Numbered from the stretch's first letter, positions 24,814-37,580 are shown. The stretch is 64,000 bases of DNA from Pseudomonas putida (GCF_028682395.1 NZ_JANHLC010000008.1:1-64000); one strand, 5' to 3'. Numbers and translations: made by a program. Notes: generated by a model not told the origin, from the letters alone.

Positions 24814-26124
24814 ATGAGCACCCTTAGCGAAGCCGCCAGCGCAAAACCCGTCAATTCCACGACCCGCGTGGCCACGGCGAGCTTTATCGGTACGGCCATC
24901 GAGTTCTACGATTTCTACGTCTACGCCACTGCGGCAGCCCTGGTGATTGGCCCGGTGTTCTTTCCCCAGACCTCCGGCACCGCCCAGATGCTGTCCGCCT
25001 TTCTGACCTTTGGCATCGCGTTCCTCGCCCGCCCGCTGGGCTCGGCACTGTTTGGCCATTTCGGCGATCGCATCGGGCGCAAGTCGACCCTGGTCGCATC
25101 CCTGCTGCTGATGGGCGTCTGCACCACCTTGATCGGGGTCCTGCCGGGCTACGACAGCATTGGCGCCTGGGCCCCGATCCTGCTCTGCGTGCTGCGCTTC
25201 GGCCAGGGCCTGGGACTGGGTGGCGAATGGGGCGGCGCCGCCCTGCTGGCCACGGAGAACGCGCCCAAGGGCAAGCGCGCCTGGTTCGGCATGTTCCCGC
25301 AACTGGGCCCATCCATTGGGTTTCTGGCAGCCAACGGGCTGTTCCTGAGCCTGGCCATGCTGCTGAACGACGAACAGTTCCGCTCCTGGGGCTGGCGCAT
25401 CCCGTTCCTGCTCAGTGCCGCCCTGGTCATGGTCGGCCTGTATGTACGCCTCAAACTGGAGGAGACCCCGGTGTTCGCCAAGGCGGTGGCACGCCACGAG
25501 CGCGTGAAAATGCCGGTCGTCGAACTGTTCAGCCAGTACTGGGCACCGATGCTGCTGGGCGCCGCCGCCATGGTGGTGTGCTATGCACTGTTCTATATCT
25601 CGACGGTGTTTTCACTCAGCTATGGCGTCTCGACCCTGGGCTACAGTCGCGAGACCTTCCTTGGCCTGCTGTGCTTCGCCGTCCTGTTCATGGCGGCCGC
25701 GACGCCGCTATCGGCCTGGGCCAGTGATCGATACGGACGCAAGCCGGTGCTGATTGTCGGCGGCGTGCTGGCAATCCTGTCCGGCTTCACCATGGAGCCC
25801 TTGCTGACCCAGGGCTCGACCTGGGGCGTGGCCCTGTTCCTGTGCATCGAGCTGTTTCTGATGGGCGTGACGTTCGCCCCGATGGGCGCCCTGCTGCCCG
25901 AGCTGTTTCCCACCCATGTCCGCTATACCGGTGCATCGGCGGCCTACAATCTGGGCGGAATCGTCGGAGCATCCGCCGCCCCCTTCTTCGCCCAGAAACT
26001 GGTAGCGATGGGCGGCTTGAGCTGGGTGGGCGGGTATGTGTCGGTGGCGGCACTGCTCAGCCTGATGGCCGTGTTGTGCCTGAAAGAAACGCGCCATAAC
26101 GATCTCGACCAGATCGGTCGATAG
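24814..26124 (+). CDS. MHS-family major facilitator (metabolite:H+ symporter)
   Basis: A 436-residue transporter with 12 helices. TASFIGTAIEFYDFYVYATAAALV in helix 1 and GHFGDRIGRKSTLV in the first loop are the signature of the metabolite:H+ symporter group (ShiA/ProP/KgtP relatives). It takes up an organic acid or osmolyte with protons. MSTLSEAASAK, with AGGGA 7 bases upstream, is preferred to an in-frame ATG 51 bases earlier. The substrate cannot be told. It is convergent with purT, with a strong hairpin between. Confidence 0.88.
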   Translation: MSTLSEAASAKPVNSTTRVATASFIGTAIEFYDFYVYATAAALVIGPVFFPQTSGTAQMLSAFLTFGIAFLARPLGSALFGHFGDRIGRKSTLVASLLLMGVCTTLIGVLPGYDSIGAWAPILLCVLRFGQGLGLGGEWGGAALLATENAPKGKRAWFGMFPQLGPSIGFLAANGLFLSLAMLLNDEQFRSWGWRIPFLLSAALVMVGLYVRLKLEETPVFAKAVARHERVKMPVVELFSQYWAPMLLGAAAMVVCYALFYISTVFSLSYGVSTLGYSRETFLGLLCFAVLFMAAATPLSAWASDRYGRKPVLIVGGVLAILSGFTMEPLLTQGSTWGVALFLCIELFLMGVTFAPMGALLPELFPTHVRYTGASAAYNLGGIVGASAAPFFAQKLVAMGGLSWVGGYVSVAALLSLMAVLCLKETRHNDLDQIGR

Positions 26125-26129
26125 GCGCT

Positions 26130-26164
26130 CGCCAGTCAGCGCAACGGTACTGCGCTGACTGGCG
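26130..26164. terminator. 14-bp perfect hairpin between the MHS transporter gene and purT
   Basis: CGCCAGTCAGCGCA pairs exactly with TGCGCTGACTGGCG around a 7-base loop, 5 bases after the transporter stop and 8 bases past the purT stop. It probably serves as a bidirectional terminator despite lacking a U-tract. Confidence 0.65.
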
Positions 26165-26172
26165 GGGGCAGA

Positions 26173-27354
26173 TTACAGCTCGACGCTGACCGCCTTGGAG
26201 GCGCGGGTCGCCTTGGCCCGTGCGGCCTCGATCGACTCATCCCGAGCCAGGCACACGCCCATGCGGCGCTGGCCATTGACCTCGGGCTTGCCGAACAGGC
26301 GCAAAGCCGTATCCGGTTCACTCAGGGCCGCGCCCAGATTGGCGAATGCGGTCTGGGTCGACTGGCCTTCAACCAGGATCACCGCCGAAGCCGAAGGTCC
26401 GAACTGGCGAATCAACGGGATCGGCAAGCCCAGAATGGCCCGCGCATGCAGGGCGAACTGCGACAGGTCCTGGGAAATCAGCGTTACCAAGCCGGTGTCG
26501 TGCGGGCGCGGCGACACTTCGCTGAACCAGACCTGATCACCCTTGATAAACAATTCCACGCCAAACAGACCGCGGCCGCCCAGGGCCTCAGTCACCGCCT
26601 TGGCCACGCGCTCGGACTCGGCCAGGGCAATCGGGCTCATGGCCTGGGGCTGCCAGGACTCCTGGTAATCACCTTTTTCCTGACGGTGACCCACCGGCGC
26701 ACAGAAGGTGGTACCGCCGATATGCCGCACCGTCAGCAGGGTGATTTCATAATCGAAATCGATAAAGCCTTCGACAATGACCCGGCCCTTGCCTGCACGT
26801 CCGCCTTCCTGGGCGTAATCCCAGGCCTGCTGGACATCATCGGCACTGCGCAGCAGGCTCTGGCCCTTGCCCGAAGAACTCATCACCGGTTTGACCACGC
26901 ACGGGAAACCCAGGTCTTCGACCGCCAGGCGGTAGTCTTCAAAGGTATCGGCGAAATGATACGGCGAGGTTGGCAGGTCCAGCTCTTCGGCGGCCAGGCG
27001 GCGAATACCTTCGCGGTTCATGGTCAACTGGGTGGCGCGCGCCGTCGGAATCACGGTGAAGCCTTCGGCTTCCAACTCGACCAGCGTCGCCGTGGCGATG
27101 GCTTCGATTTCCGGCACGATAAAGTGCGGCTTTTCGGCCTCGATCACTGCCCGCAAGGCGGCGCCGTCGAGCATGTTGATAACGTGACTGCGGTGGGCAA
27201 CCTGCATCGCCGGCGCATCGGCATAGCGATCGACCGCGATCACCTCGACACCCAGGCGTTGCAGCTCGATCACCACTTCCTTGCCCAGTTCGCCGCAGCC
27301 ACACAGCAGTACGCGGGTCGCAGTCGGCGACAGTGGAGTTCCGATACGGGTCAT
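26173..27354 (-). CDS. purT: Formate-dependent phosphoribosylglycinamide formyltransferase (GAR transformylase 2)
   Basis: A 393-residue ATP-grasp enzyme that formylates GAR directly from formate in purine synthesis, an alternative to folate-dependent PurN. The N-terminal fold shows LLCGCGELGKEVVIELQRLG; the ATP-grasp core includes CVVKPVMSSSGKGQS and EVSPRPHDTGLVTL. A -10-like TAAAAT lies near 27426-27431 on the minus strand, and GAGG precedes the ATG. Single gene, convergent with the MHS transporter. Confidence 0.96.
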   Translation of the reverse strand: MTRIGTPLSPTATRVLLCGCGELGKEVVIELQRLGVEVIAVDRYADAPAMQVAHRSHVINMLDGAALRAVIEAEKPHFIVPEIEAIATATLVELEAEGFTVIPTARATQLTMNREGIRRLAAEELDLPTSPYHFADTFEDYRLAVEDLGFPCVVKPVMSSSGKGQSLLRSADDVQQAWDYAQEGGRAGKGRVIVEGFIDFDYEITLLTVRHIGGTTFCAPVGHRQEKGDYQESWQPQAMSPIALAESERVAKAVTEALGGRGLFGVELFIKGDQVWFSEVSPRPHDTGLVTLISQDLSQFALHARAILGLPIPLIRQFGPSASAVILVEGQSTQTAFANLGAALSEPDTALRLFGKPEVNGQRRMGVCLARDESIEAARAKATRASKAVSVEL

Positions 27355-27452
27355 TTCAGGTCCTCAAGGAAGCAGATCATCGAAGGCACTCGCAAACCAA
27401 GCACCTGCCGGGAGCAAAGGCCGGCATTTTACATGAACTTACAGGCTTGGCT

Positions 27453-27920
27453 TCAGCTCGCGCAGCTCGACTTGCGCAGTCGCCAGGCCATGGCCAGCCA
27501 GACACAGGTCACACCGGCAAACTTCGAGGCCAGCGCGGTCAGGACCACGCCCGGTGTCAGGGCATCGATCATGCCGAAGAAGATAAAGGTATCGAGGGGA
27601 ATACTCAGCGCCGAGCTGATCCACAGACGGTCATGCAGAGGCCGCTTAGTGATGCTGAACACCAGCCAGTCGATGCACTCGGAGACCGCGAAGGCCGTTG
27701 CACTGGCCAGGGCAATGGTGGGATCGGAGGTGACATAGGACAGGACCAGCGCCACCAGCATAGCGATAATCGCACCATGGCCGAATCGGGTCTGCACCAT
27801 ATCGCGCAGGACAAACACCAGGCCGCCCCAGGCCGACCAGATAATATCCAGGTGCGGCGCACTGGAGAACGCGAAGTTGATCAGCACAACGCTGGCGATA
27901 TAAGCGATAAGAAAGAGCAT
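27453..27920 (-). CDS. VUT-family membrane protein (YhhQ/queuosine-precursor-transporter-like)
   Basis: A 155-residue integral membrane protein with about five helices. LFLIAYIASVVLINFAF, RDMVQTRFGHG and SATAFAVSECIDWLVFS match the short VUT (vitamin uptake) branch related to the preQ0/preQ1 transporter YhhQ. Uptake of a queuosine precursor is possible but not shown here; I see no preQ1 riboswitch upstream. MLFLIAY is chosen since the longer in-frame reading is not hydrophobic and lacks family resemblance. It lies just upstream of purT on the same strand. Confidence 0.75.
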   Translation of the reverse strand: MLFLIAYIASVVLINFAFSSAPHLDIIWSAWGGLVFVLRDMVQTRFGHGAIIAMLVALVLSYVTSDPTIALASATAFAVSECIDWLVFSITKRPLHDRLWISSALSIPLDTFIFFGMIDALTPGVVLTALASKFAGVTCVWLAMAWRLRKSSCAS

Positions 27921-28081
27921 GGGACGCGCGATACCTGTCGATAAGGCGCACAGGGTACTGCATAAGGCCCTGTTGTCGCAGCTGCCGGGAAGGCTGCGCC
28001 ACACAGGCACAACACCGTTGCCAACGCCATGGCCGGCTGCCAAAGGACCGAAGGGCCTCTCGGCCCTATCGCAGCCTGACG

Positions 28082-28309
28082 TCAACTGGGATTCGACGGA
28101 TCCTTCTGCGCACCGATCAGCCAGACCAGCCCGCTACTTTTCGCCCGCTCATGACAACGCAGCAGCACCTCGCGGCGCTCGGGGTTGTCCATGCGGCTCC
28201 AGCGGGTGATCTCGTCGACATTGCGCTGGCAGCCGGTGCAGATATCGTCATCGTCCAGCGCGCAGATATTCACGCAAGGAGACGCCACGGGCCGTTCGAG
28301 GCCGGTCAT
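28082..28309 (-). CDS. DUF1289 domain-containing protein
   Basis: A 75-residue protein with the cysteine motif CVNICALDDDDICTGCQRNVDEI (Cys at about 12, 16, 24 and 27), typical of DUF1289 and probably binding a metal or Fe-S cluster. W-SRMDNPERREVL follows as in the family. Its ATG overlaps the stop of the gamma-carbonic anhydrase gene by 4 bases (ATGA), so the two are translationally coupled. Function not known. Confidence 0.85.
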   Translation of the reverse strand: MTGLERPVASPCVNICALDDDDICTGCQRNVDEITRWSRMDNPERREVLLRCHERAKSSGLVWLIGAQKDPSNPS

Positions 28310-28830
28310 GCCTCCTGCACTGCCAGTTCGCGCCGATAGCGCTGGGCGTTATGCACATAGTGGGCGGCGCTGGCTTCAAGCATTTTCTTCTGTGCCTCGG
28401 TCAGCTCACGCACGATCTTGCCCGGCGAGCCCATGACCAGCGAACCGTCGGGAATTTCCTTGCCTTCGCCGATCAGGGCATTGGCGCCAATGATGCAATG
28501 CTTGCCGATCTTCGCCCCGTTGAGGATCACCGCGTTGATGCCGATCAGGCTGTAGTCGCCCACCGTGCAGCCATGGAGCATGGCGTTATGGCCGATGGTC
28601 ACGCCGGTGCCCAGCGTCAGGGGGTAGCCCATATCGGTGTGCATCACCGTACCGTCCTGGACGTTACTGTGCTTACCCACCAGAATCAGCTCGTTGTCGC
28701 CGCGCAGGACGGCGTTGAACCAGACACTGGCGCCCTCCTCCAGGCGGACCTTGCCAACCAGTGTTGCATTGGGTGCAACCCAACTGTCGGGGTGGGTTTC
28801 GACGCAAAAATCGCCCAGGCGGTAGTTCAT
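28306..28830 (-). CDS. Gamma-carbonic anhydrase family protein (YrdA/PaaY type)
   Basis: A 174-residue left-handed beta-helix protein with repeated hexapeptides (for instance GASVWFNAVLRGD, NVQDGTVMHTD, GHNAMLHGCTVGDYSLIG). The three zinc-binding histidines are plausible in HTD, GHN and LHG. Members are carbonic anhydrase-like or thioesterases such as PaaY; activity here is not certain. MNYRLGDF, preceded by GAGGG, is the start. Coupled to the DUF1289 gene downstream. Confidence 0.88.
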   Translation of the reverse strand: MNYRLGDFCVETHPDSWVAPNATLVGKVRLEEGASVWFNAVLRGDNELILVGKHSNVQDGTVMHTDMGYPLTLGTGVTIGHNAMLHGCTVGDYSLIGINAVILNGAKIGKHCIIGANALIGEGKEIPDGSLVMGSPGKIVRELTEAQKKMLEASAAHYVHNAQRYRRELAVQEA

Positions 28831-28886
28831 GGTGTTGCCCTCAAGACTCACGGTACGGCGCCATACTGACGATGGCTTGGCTGCAA

Positions 28887-29486
28887 TTAGATGTTGATAA
28901 AGCGTTCCGGCGGCTGGTGCAGGCTGATGCGAGCGTCATAGAGCACATTGACCAACTCGACGATCATGATCGCCGTCAGCCCCCAGATCTTGTACTCGCC
29001 ATACCGATAGCTGGGCACATACCAACTGCGCCCCTGATAGTCGATACGGTGGGTATGTTCGCGCGGGTCCTGGCGGAAGAACTCCAGCGGAACGCTGAAG
29101 ACCGCCGCAATTTCAGCGTCGTTGGCCTGGTATTCGACGAAATCGGGGACTACCCCGACATAGGGAGTAACCCGGATTCCATGCAGGGAAATCAGCGGGC
29201 TGAGCGGGCCAATCACTTCGACCAGGCCGGGCGGCAGACCGATTTCCTCTTCGGCTTCGCGCAGGGCGGTAAATACCAGATCAGGGTCTTCGGGGTCACG
29301 ACGTCCGCCGGGGAAAGCCACTTCGCCGCCGTGGGTCGACAACCCACTCGCGCGCAGGGTCAGGATCAGTTCCGGCTCATCGCTACGCGTGACGGGCACC
29401 AGCACAGCGGCCTCCGGAAAACGTCGATCGGTCTCCAGGGTGCGCGGCACATGACTGCTTACACGGCGAACTAGCTCGTCCAGCAT
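28887..29486 (-). CDS. Nudix CoA pyrophosphatase (NudL-like)
   Basis: A 199-residue Nudix hydrolase. The Nudix box reads GGRRDPEDPDLVFTALREAEEEIGL, and the preceding LSTHGGEVAFPGG plus the following LSPLISLHGIRVTPYVG match the CoA-diphosphatase group that cleaves CoA to 4'-phosphopantetheine and 3',5'-ADP. MLDELVRRV is chosen as the start; the upstream in-frame extension is unlike the family. It lies upstream of the gamma-carbonic anhydrase gene on the same strand and is divergent from a second Nudix gene. Confidence 0.88.
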   Translation of the reverse strand: MLDELVRRVSSHVPRTLETDRRFPEAAVLVPVTRSDEPELILTLRASGLSTHGGEVAFPGGRRDPEDPDLVFTALREAEEEIGLPPGLVEVIGPLSPLISLHGIRVTPYVGVVPDFVEYQANDAEIAAVFSVPLEFFRQDPREHTHRIDYQGRSWYVPSYRYGEYKIWGLTAIMIVELVNVLYDARISLHQPPERFINI

Positions 29487-29632
29487 GGGGTATCTCGATT
29501 TTTCACGTAACCGGCATGATGCACCAAAGTCGCGGGCCGCCCAAGCCCCGCGCCATCGCATGTCGCGAAAGCACAACTTGCCGCCAGACGGGCGCGCACG
29601 CGAAGATAGGCACAGCCTCCAGAGATCCCGCC

Positions 29633-30190
29633 ATGAAATTCTGCAGCCAATGCGGCCACACCGTCAGCCAGCGTATTCCCCAGGGCGATTCACGCCCTCG
29701 ATTCGTCTGCGACCACTGCCAGACCATCCATTATCAGAACCCCAATATCGTCGCCGGCTGCCTGCCGGTCTGGGGCAGCCAGATACTGCTGTGTCGCCGT
29801 GCAATCGAGCCACGCCTGGGTTTCTGGACACTTCCCGCCGGTTTTATGGAAAACGGCGAGACCGTCGCGCAGGCCGCCAGCCGGGAAACCGCCGAAGAAG
29901 CCTGCGCAAGGGTGCGCGACCTGCAGATCTACACCCTGATAGATGTGCCGCATATCAACCAGGTGCATGTGTTCTACCGGGCCGAGTTGATCGATCTGGA
30001 TTTCCGTGCCGGTGAAGAAAGCCTTGAAGTGCAACTATTTGAAGAAGCGCAGATCCCTTGGTCAGAGCTGGCTTTCAGGACTGTCGCCCGTACCTTAGAA
30101 TGCTTTTTCGCTGACCGGCGCAAACAGGAGTTTCCCGTGCGCAGCGAAGCGGTCCAGCCGTTCGTGCCGCCGGCCAAACGCCCACAATAA
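29633..30190 (+). CDS. Zinc-ribbon Nudix hydrolase
   Basis: A 185-residue protein with an N-terminal zinc ribbon (CSQCG at residues 4-8 and CDHCQ near 26-30) and a Nudix domain with GFMENGETVAQAASRETAEEACARV. The arrangement resembles the NudC-like ADP-ribose/NADH pyrophosphatases, but the SQPWPFPxS motif of true NudC is absent, so the substrate is open. Its start region lies opposite the neighbouring Nudix gene, divergent, 146 bases apart. Confidence 0.88.
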   Translation: MKFCSQCGHTVSQRIPQGDSRPRFVCDHCQTIHYQNPNIVAGCLPVWGSQILLCRRAIEPRLGFWTLPAGFMENGETVAQAASRETAEEACARVRDLQIYTLIDVPHINQVHVFYRAELIDLDFRAGEESLEVQLFEEAQIPWSELAFRTVARTLECFFADRRKQEFPVRSEAVQPFVPPAKRPQ

Positions 30191-30223
30191 TCAGATCCGC
30201 CTCACCTCAGGGATATCGTTTCA

Positions 30224-30727
30224 ATGCGTTGGTTGCTCGCTCTGCTCTGCTTCTCGTTCGCCGCTGTATCCCATGCCACAGTGACTGAAACATTCAACGG
30301 CAAGGTGATCGACAAGGTGCTGGTACTCAAGTCCGCTCGCCAACTGCAATTGATCAGCCACGACAAGCCTCTCAAGACCTATCGCATCTCCCTCGGCAAA
30401 AAGCCCGTGGGACAGAAGCTGATGGAAGGCGACAAGCGCACGCCGGAGGGCTTTTACTGGCTTGACTGGCGCAAGACCAGCGAGAAGTTCAACCTGGCCA
30501 TGCATATCTCCTATCCGAACATCTCCGACGCAGCCCGCTCGCGCCGCGAAGGCGTCTCGCCCGGGAGCATGATCATGATCCACGGCACGCCCGATTCAGA
30601 GGATTACCCGGAAAACTTCTTCCACACCCTCGACTGGACCGATGGCTGCATTGCCATGCGCAACGTCGATATGCGAGAAGTCTGGGGATTGGTCAAAGAC
30701 GGGACGATGATCGAAATCCGTCCCTGA
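30224..30727 (+). CDS. L,D-transpeptidase family protein (YkuD domain)
   Basis: A 167-residue exported protein with a signal peptide ending near VSHA (residue 18). The YkuD catalytic site is present: MIMIHGTPDS (His120) and DWTDGCIAMRN (Cys142). Short YafK-like members act on peptidoglycan cross-links or lipoprotein anchoring in the periplasm. It follows the Nudix gene by 33 bases and may share its transcript. Confidence 0.88.
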   Translation: MRWLLALLCFSFAAVSHATVTETFNGKVIDKVLVLKSARQLQLISHDKPLKTYRISLGKKPVGQKLMEGDKRTPEGFYWLDWRKTSEKFNLAMHISYPNISDAARSRREGVSPGSMIMIHGTPDSEDYPENFFHTLDWTDGCIAMRNVDMREVWGLVKDGTMIEIRP

Positions 30728-30729
30728 TT

Positions 30730-30762
30730 GCCGGCTGGCCGCACAGAAGTGCCGCCAGCGGC
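30730..30762. terminator. Imperfect hairpin between convergent genes
   Basis: The arms 30730-30744 and 30749-30762 (GTGCCGCCAGCGGC on the right) pair with one bulge and one mismatch around AGAA. It separates the L,D-transpeptidase gene from the convergent small gene. No U-tract. Confidence 0.35.
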
Positions 30763-30763
30763 A

Positions 30764-31075
30764 TCAGAAATCAGCGAGACGCCAGACCTCGTAGGCCGGC
30801 GTTTCGTAGGGATGGCTCTGCTTGAGGGCCGCGACCACCGACTCGATCAACGTGTCGGCGACCACCAGTTCCACCTTCCACTCCTGCACCTGCTCAACGA
30901 CCCCGCGCTGCCCGAGAAACGGCTGGCTACCGTCCAGCGGGCGGAACTGGCCCTGGCCGAGTACCTGCCAGGCGCAGCTGTCATAAGCGCCGATCCGTCC
31001 GCCACCGGCGGCGAATACGGCGCTCTTGACAGCTTCCACATGACTGGGCGGCACGAAGAAGCTGAGCTTGTACAT
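30764..31075 (-). CDS. Stand-alone NIF3 C-terminal-like (YqfO-type) protein
   Basis: A 103-residue protein resembling the PII-like insert or C-terminal domain found in YqfO/NIF3 proteins, here alone. YKLSFFVPPSHVEAVKSAVFAAGGGRIGAYDSCAW and HPYETPAYEVWRL are the recognisable ends. It sits 8 bases after purL on the same strand, so it is probably on the purL transcript. I recall the same neighbour in P. aeruginosa. Function unknown; a ligand- or metal-binding trimer is a guess from the fold. Confidence 0.8.
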   Translation of the reverse strand: MYKLSFFVPPSHVEAVKSAVFAAGGGRIGAYDSCAWQVLGQGQFRPLDGSQPFLGQRGVVEQVQEWKVELVVADTLIESVVAALKQSHPYETPAYEVWRLADF

Positions 31076-31083
31076 GGCCTGGA

Positions 31084-34980
<3,897 letters not shown>

Positions 34981-35253
34981 CTTCGGGACAGCCTCGGAGG
35001 GGGTGTGCTTTGAGGCCGTGCATTCTAGCCTAAACCGCCCGCCAGGGCATCCGAAACGGTATGTAACGCATGCGCCACATATCGCCCGACGGACGGCGTC
35101 TTATTCTAAATTGCCATCAAGGCCTTTACCCCCGGTTATTTAGGGGCTTGCAGGCCCTCTAAAAAGCCCGTTGCAGAGGCTTCTGCACACAATGGGCAAT
35201 TCCTAGCAGAGCGGCCTTCATCTGTCGAGATATGGCGGTCGTGGTCCTTTGCG

Positions 35254-35259
35254 TATACT
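35254..35259 (+). promoter_or_regulatory. Possible -10 box of mltF, implying a leaderless start
   Basis: TATACT ends 6 bases before the mltF ATG, so initiation would fall at or very near the start codon. There is no Shine-Dalgarno between box and ATG (TGCGCGG only). No good -35 box is evident. Confidence 0.4.
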
Positions 35260-35265
35260 GCGCGG

Positions 35266-36726
35266 ATGTTTTCCCATACGGCTTTACGTCCGCGCTGCGC
35301 CAAATGGCTTATCGCTACCGGACTCTTCCTGATGCTCGGTGCCTGCGTTGAAAAACCCAGCACACTCGAGCGCGTAAAGGAGGATGGCGTGCTGCGGGTG
35401 ATTACCCGTAACAGCCCGGCCACCTACTTCCAGGATCGCAATGGCGAAACCGGCTTCGAATACGAGCTGGTCAAGCGCTTTGCCGATGACCTGGGCGTCG
35501 AGCTGAAGATCGAAACCGCCGACAATCTCGATGACCTCTTTACCCAGTTAGGCAAGCCCAACGGCCCGGTACTCGCTGCCGCCGGCCTGGTCGAGAGCGA
35601 GAAGCGCAGACAAGAAGCGCGCTTTTCCCACCCCTATCTGGAAGTCACCCCACAGATCATCTATCGCAATGGCCAATCGCGCCCGACCACTGCGGCCGAT
35701 CTGGTGGGCAAGCGCATTACCGTGCTCAAAGGCAGCAGCCACGCGGATCAGCTCGCCGAGCTCAAGTTGCAGTACCCCGGCATCGAATACGAAGAGTCCG
35801 ACGCCGTAGAGGTGGTAGACCTGCTGCGTATGGTCGACGAAGGACAGATTGACCTGACCCTGGTCGACTCCAATGAAGTGGCGATGAACCAGGTGTATTT
35901 CCCCAATGTGCGGGTCGCCTTCGACCTCGGCAATGCGCGCAACCAGCGTTGGGCCGTCGCCGCCGGGGAAGACAACAGCCTGCTCAACGAAATCAACGAC
36001 TTCCTCGACAAGGTCGAGAAGAATGGCACCCTGCAGCGCCTCAAAGACCGCTATTACGGGCATGTGGATGTACTTGGCTATGTCGGCGCCTACACCTTCG
36101 CCCAGCATCTGCAGCAGCGCCTGCCCAAGTACGAAAAGTTCTTCAAGGACGCCGCCAAGGAAGAAAAGCTCGACTGGCGCTTGCTGGCCGCCGTCGGCTA
36201 CCAGGAATCCCTGTGGCAACCCGCGGTCACCTCCAAGACCGGCGTGCGCGGGCTGATGATGCTGACTCAGAACACCGCCCAGGCCATGGGTGTGTCCAAC
36301 CGCCTGGACCCCAAGCAAAGCATCAAGGGCGGCGCCAAGTACCTGGCACTGATCAAGAGCCAACTCGACGACAAGATCGAAGAGCCGGATCGCACCTGGT
36401 TTGCACTGGCAGCCTACAACGTAGGCGGCGGGCACCTGGATGACGCCCGCAAGCTGGCGCAAAAAGAAGGGTTGAACCCGAATAAATGGCTCGACGTGAA
36501 GAAGATGCTGCCACGCCTGGCCCAGAAGCAGTGGTACAGCAAGACCCGCTACGGCTACGCCCGGGGCGGCGAGCCGGTGCACTTTGTCGCCAACATCCGC
36601 CGCTACTACGACATTCTCACCTGGGTGACCCAACCGCAGCTCGAAGGCAGCCAGGCGATCGAAGGCAAACTGCATGTGCCAGGCGTGGACAAGACCAAGC
36701 CCTCCGAAGACCCGTCCAAGCTCTAA
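35266..36726 (+). CDS. mltF: Membrane-bound lytic murein transglycosylase F
   Basis: A 486-residue outer-membrane lipoprotein. A signal peptide ends in the lipobox LGAC (Cys27). Residues about 40-265 are a type 3 solute-binding-like domain (VLRVITRNSPATYFQDRNGETGFEYELVK in part), thought to sense peptide stems and control activity. About 290-460 is the lysozyme-like domain with catalytic Glu314 in GYQESLWQPA and GVRGLMMLT. It cleaves peptidoglycan to 1,6-anhydro-muropeptides. It lacks a visible ribosome-binding site. Confidence 0.96.
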   Translation: MFSHTALRPRCAKWLIATGLFLMLGACVEKPSTLERVKEDGVLRVITRNSPATYFQDRNGETGFEYELVKRFADDLGVELKIETADNLDDLFTQLGKPNGPVLAAAGLVESEKRRQEARFSHPYLEVTPQIIYRNGQSRPTTAADLVGKRITVLKGSSHADQLAELKLQYPGIEYEESDAVEVVDLLRMVDEGQIDLTLVDSNEVAMNQVYFPNVRVAFDLGNARNQRWAVAAGEDNSLLNEINDFLDKVEKNGTLQRLKDRYYGHVDVLGYVGAYTFAQHLQQRLPKYEKFFKDAAKEEKLDWRLLAAVGYQESLWQPAVTSKTGVRGLMMLTQNTAQAMGVSNRLDPKQSIKGGAKYLALIKSQLDDKIEEPDRTWFALAAYNVGGGHLDDARKLAQKEGLNPNKWLDVKKMLPRLAQKQWYSKTRYGYARGGEPVHFVANIRRYYDILTWVTQPQLEGSQAIEGKLHVPGVDKTKPSEDPSKL

Positions 36727-36748
36727 GCCCTCGCAATACCCATCTTGC

Positions 36749-36776
36749 TATAGGAGCGAGCAGGCTCGCCCCTATA
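36749..36776. repeat. REP-like palindrome between mltF and pdxJ
   Basis: TATAGG-A-GCGAG pairs with CTCGC-C-CCTATA around CAGG, with one A/C mismatch. The core GGAGCGAG...CTCGC is the GAGC-type intergenic repeat that I know is dispersed in fluorescent pseudomonads. It lies between two convergent genes and may also help end their transcripts. Confidence 0.6.
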
Positions 36777-36782
36777 AGCAGC

Positions 36783-37535
36783 TCAAGCGGACCTGGCGGC
36801 TGCCAGAATCAATGACTTCATCTCTGCCACCGCGGCCTTGAAGCCTACGAACAGTGCGTGCGCGACCAGGGCATGGCCAATATTCAGCTCATTGATTCCC
36901 TTGATCGCCGCAACCGCTTCGACGTTGTGGTAGTGCAAGCCGTGGCCGGCATTGACGATCAGCCCCTGGTCGAGGCCACAGGCCACGCCCGTGACAATGC
37001 GCTGCAACTCATCGGCCACTTCGGTCGGGGTCTGGGCATCGGCATAACGCCCGGTGTGCAGCTCGATGGCTGGCGCACCGACTCGCCTGGACGCTTCGAT
37101 CTGCCGCTCATCGGCATCGATAAACAGCGAAACCTCGCAACCCAGCAGCGCCAGCCGCTCGACGGCCGCCTTGATCCGCGCTTCCTGGCCGGCCACATCC
37201 AGGCCGCCTTCGGTGGTCAATTCCTGGCGGGTTTCCGGTACCAGGCAGACATGGGCCGGACGAATACGCTCGGCAAAGGCCAGCATCTCCTCGGTCACGC
37301 CCATCTCGAAGTTCATCCGCGTTTGCAGCACATCCTTGAGCAGCAGGACATCGCGCTCCTGAATATGCCGGCGATCTTCGCGCAAGTGCACGGTAATGCC
37401 GTCAGCGCCCGCTTCTTCGGCATCCAGCGCGGCCTTGACCGGATCGGGATAACGCGTCCCCCGGGCCTGACGCAGGGTGGCGACGTGGTCGATGTTGACG
37501 CCGAGAAGAATACGATTGCAGCTGGTCACGGACAC
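36783..37535 (-). CDS. pdxJ: Pyridoxine 5'-phosphate synthase
   Basis: A 250-residue TIM-barrel enzyme condensing 1-deoxyxylulose-5-phosphate with 3-amino-2-oxopropyl phosphate in vitamin B6 synthesis. GVNIDHVATLRQARGTRYPDP and VHLREDRRHIQERDV carry the substrate-binding residues, and GHGLHYHNV near the C-terminus binds phosphate. Last gene of the lepA-lepB-DUF4845-rnc-era-recO-pdxJ operon, 45 bases after recO. Confidence 0.97.
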   Translation of the reverse strand: MSVTSCNRILLGVNIDHVATLRQARGTRYPDPVKAALDAEEAGADGITVHLREDRRHIQERDVLLLKDVLQTRMNFEMGVTEEMLAFAERIRPAHVCLVPETRQELTTEGGLDVAGQEARIKAAVERLALLGCEVSLFIDADERQIEASRRVGAPAIELHTGRYADAQTPTEVADELQRIVTGVACGLDQGLIVNAGHGLHYHNVEAVAAIKGINELNIGHALVAHALFVGFKAAVAEMKSLILAAARSA

Positions 37536-37580
37536 TCTCCTGAAGAGTTGAGGATTCGGCGCACAGCATACACGGGGAAT

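Noticed and set aside
27921..28081. preQ1 riboswitch upstream of the VUT-type transporter
   Set aside because: No compact H-type pseudoknot pattern or A-rich tail is recognisable in the leader.
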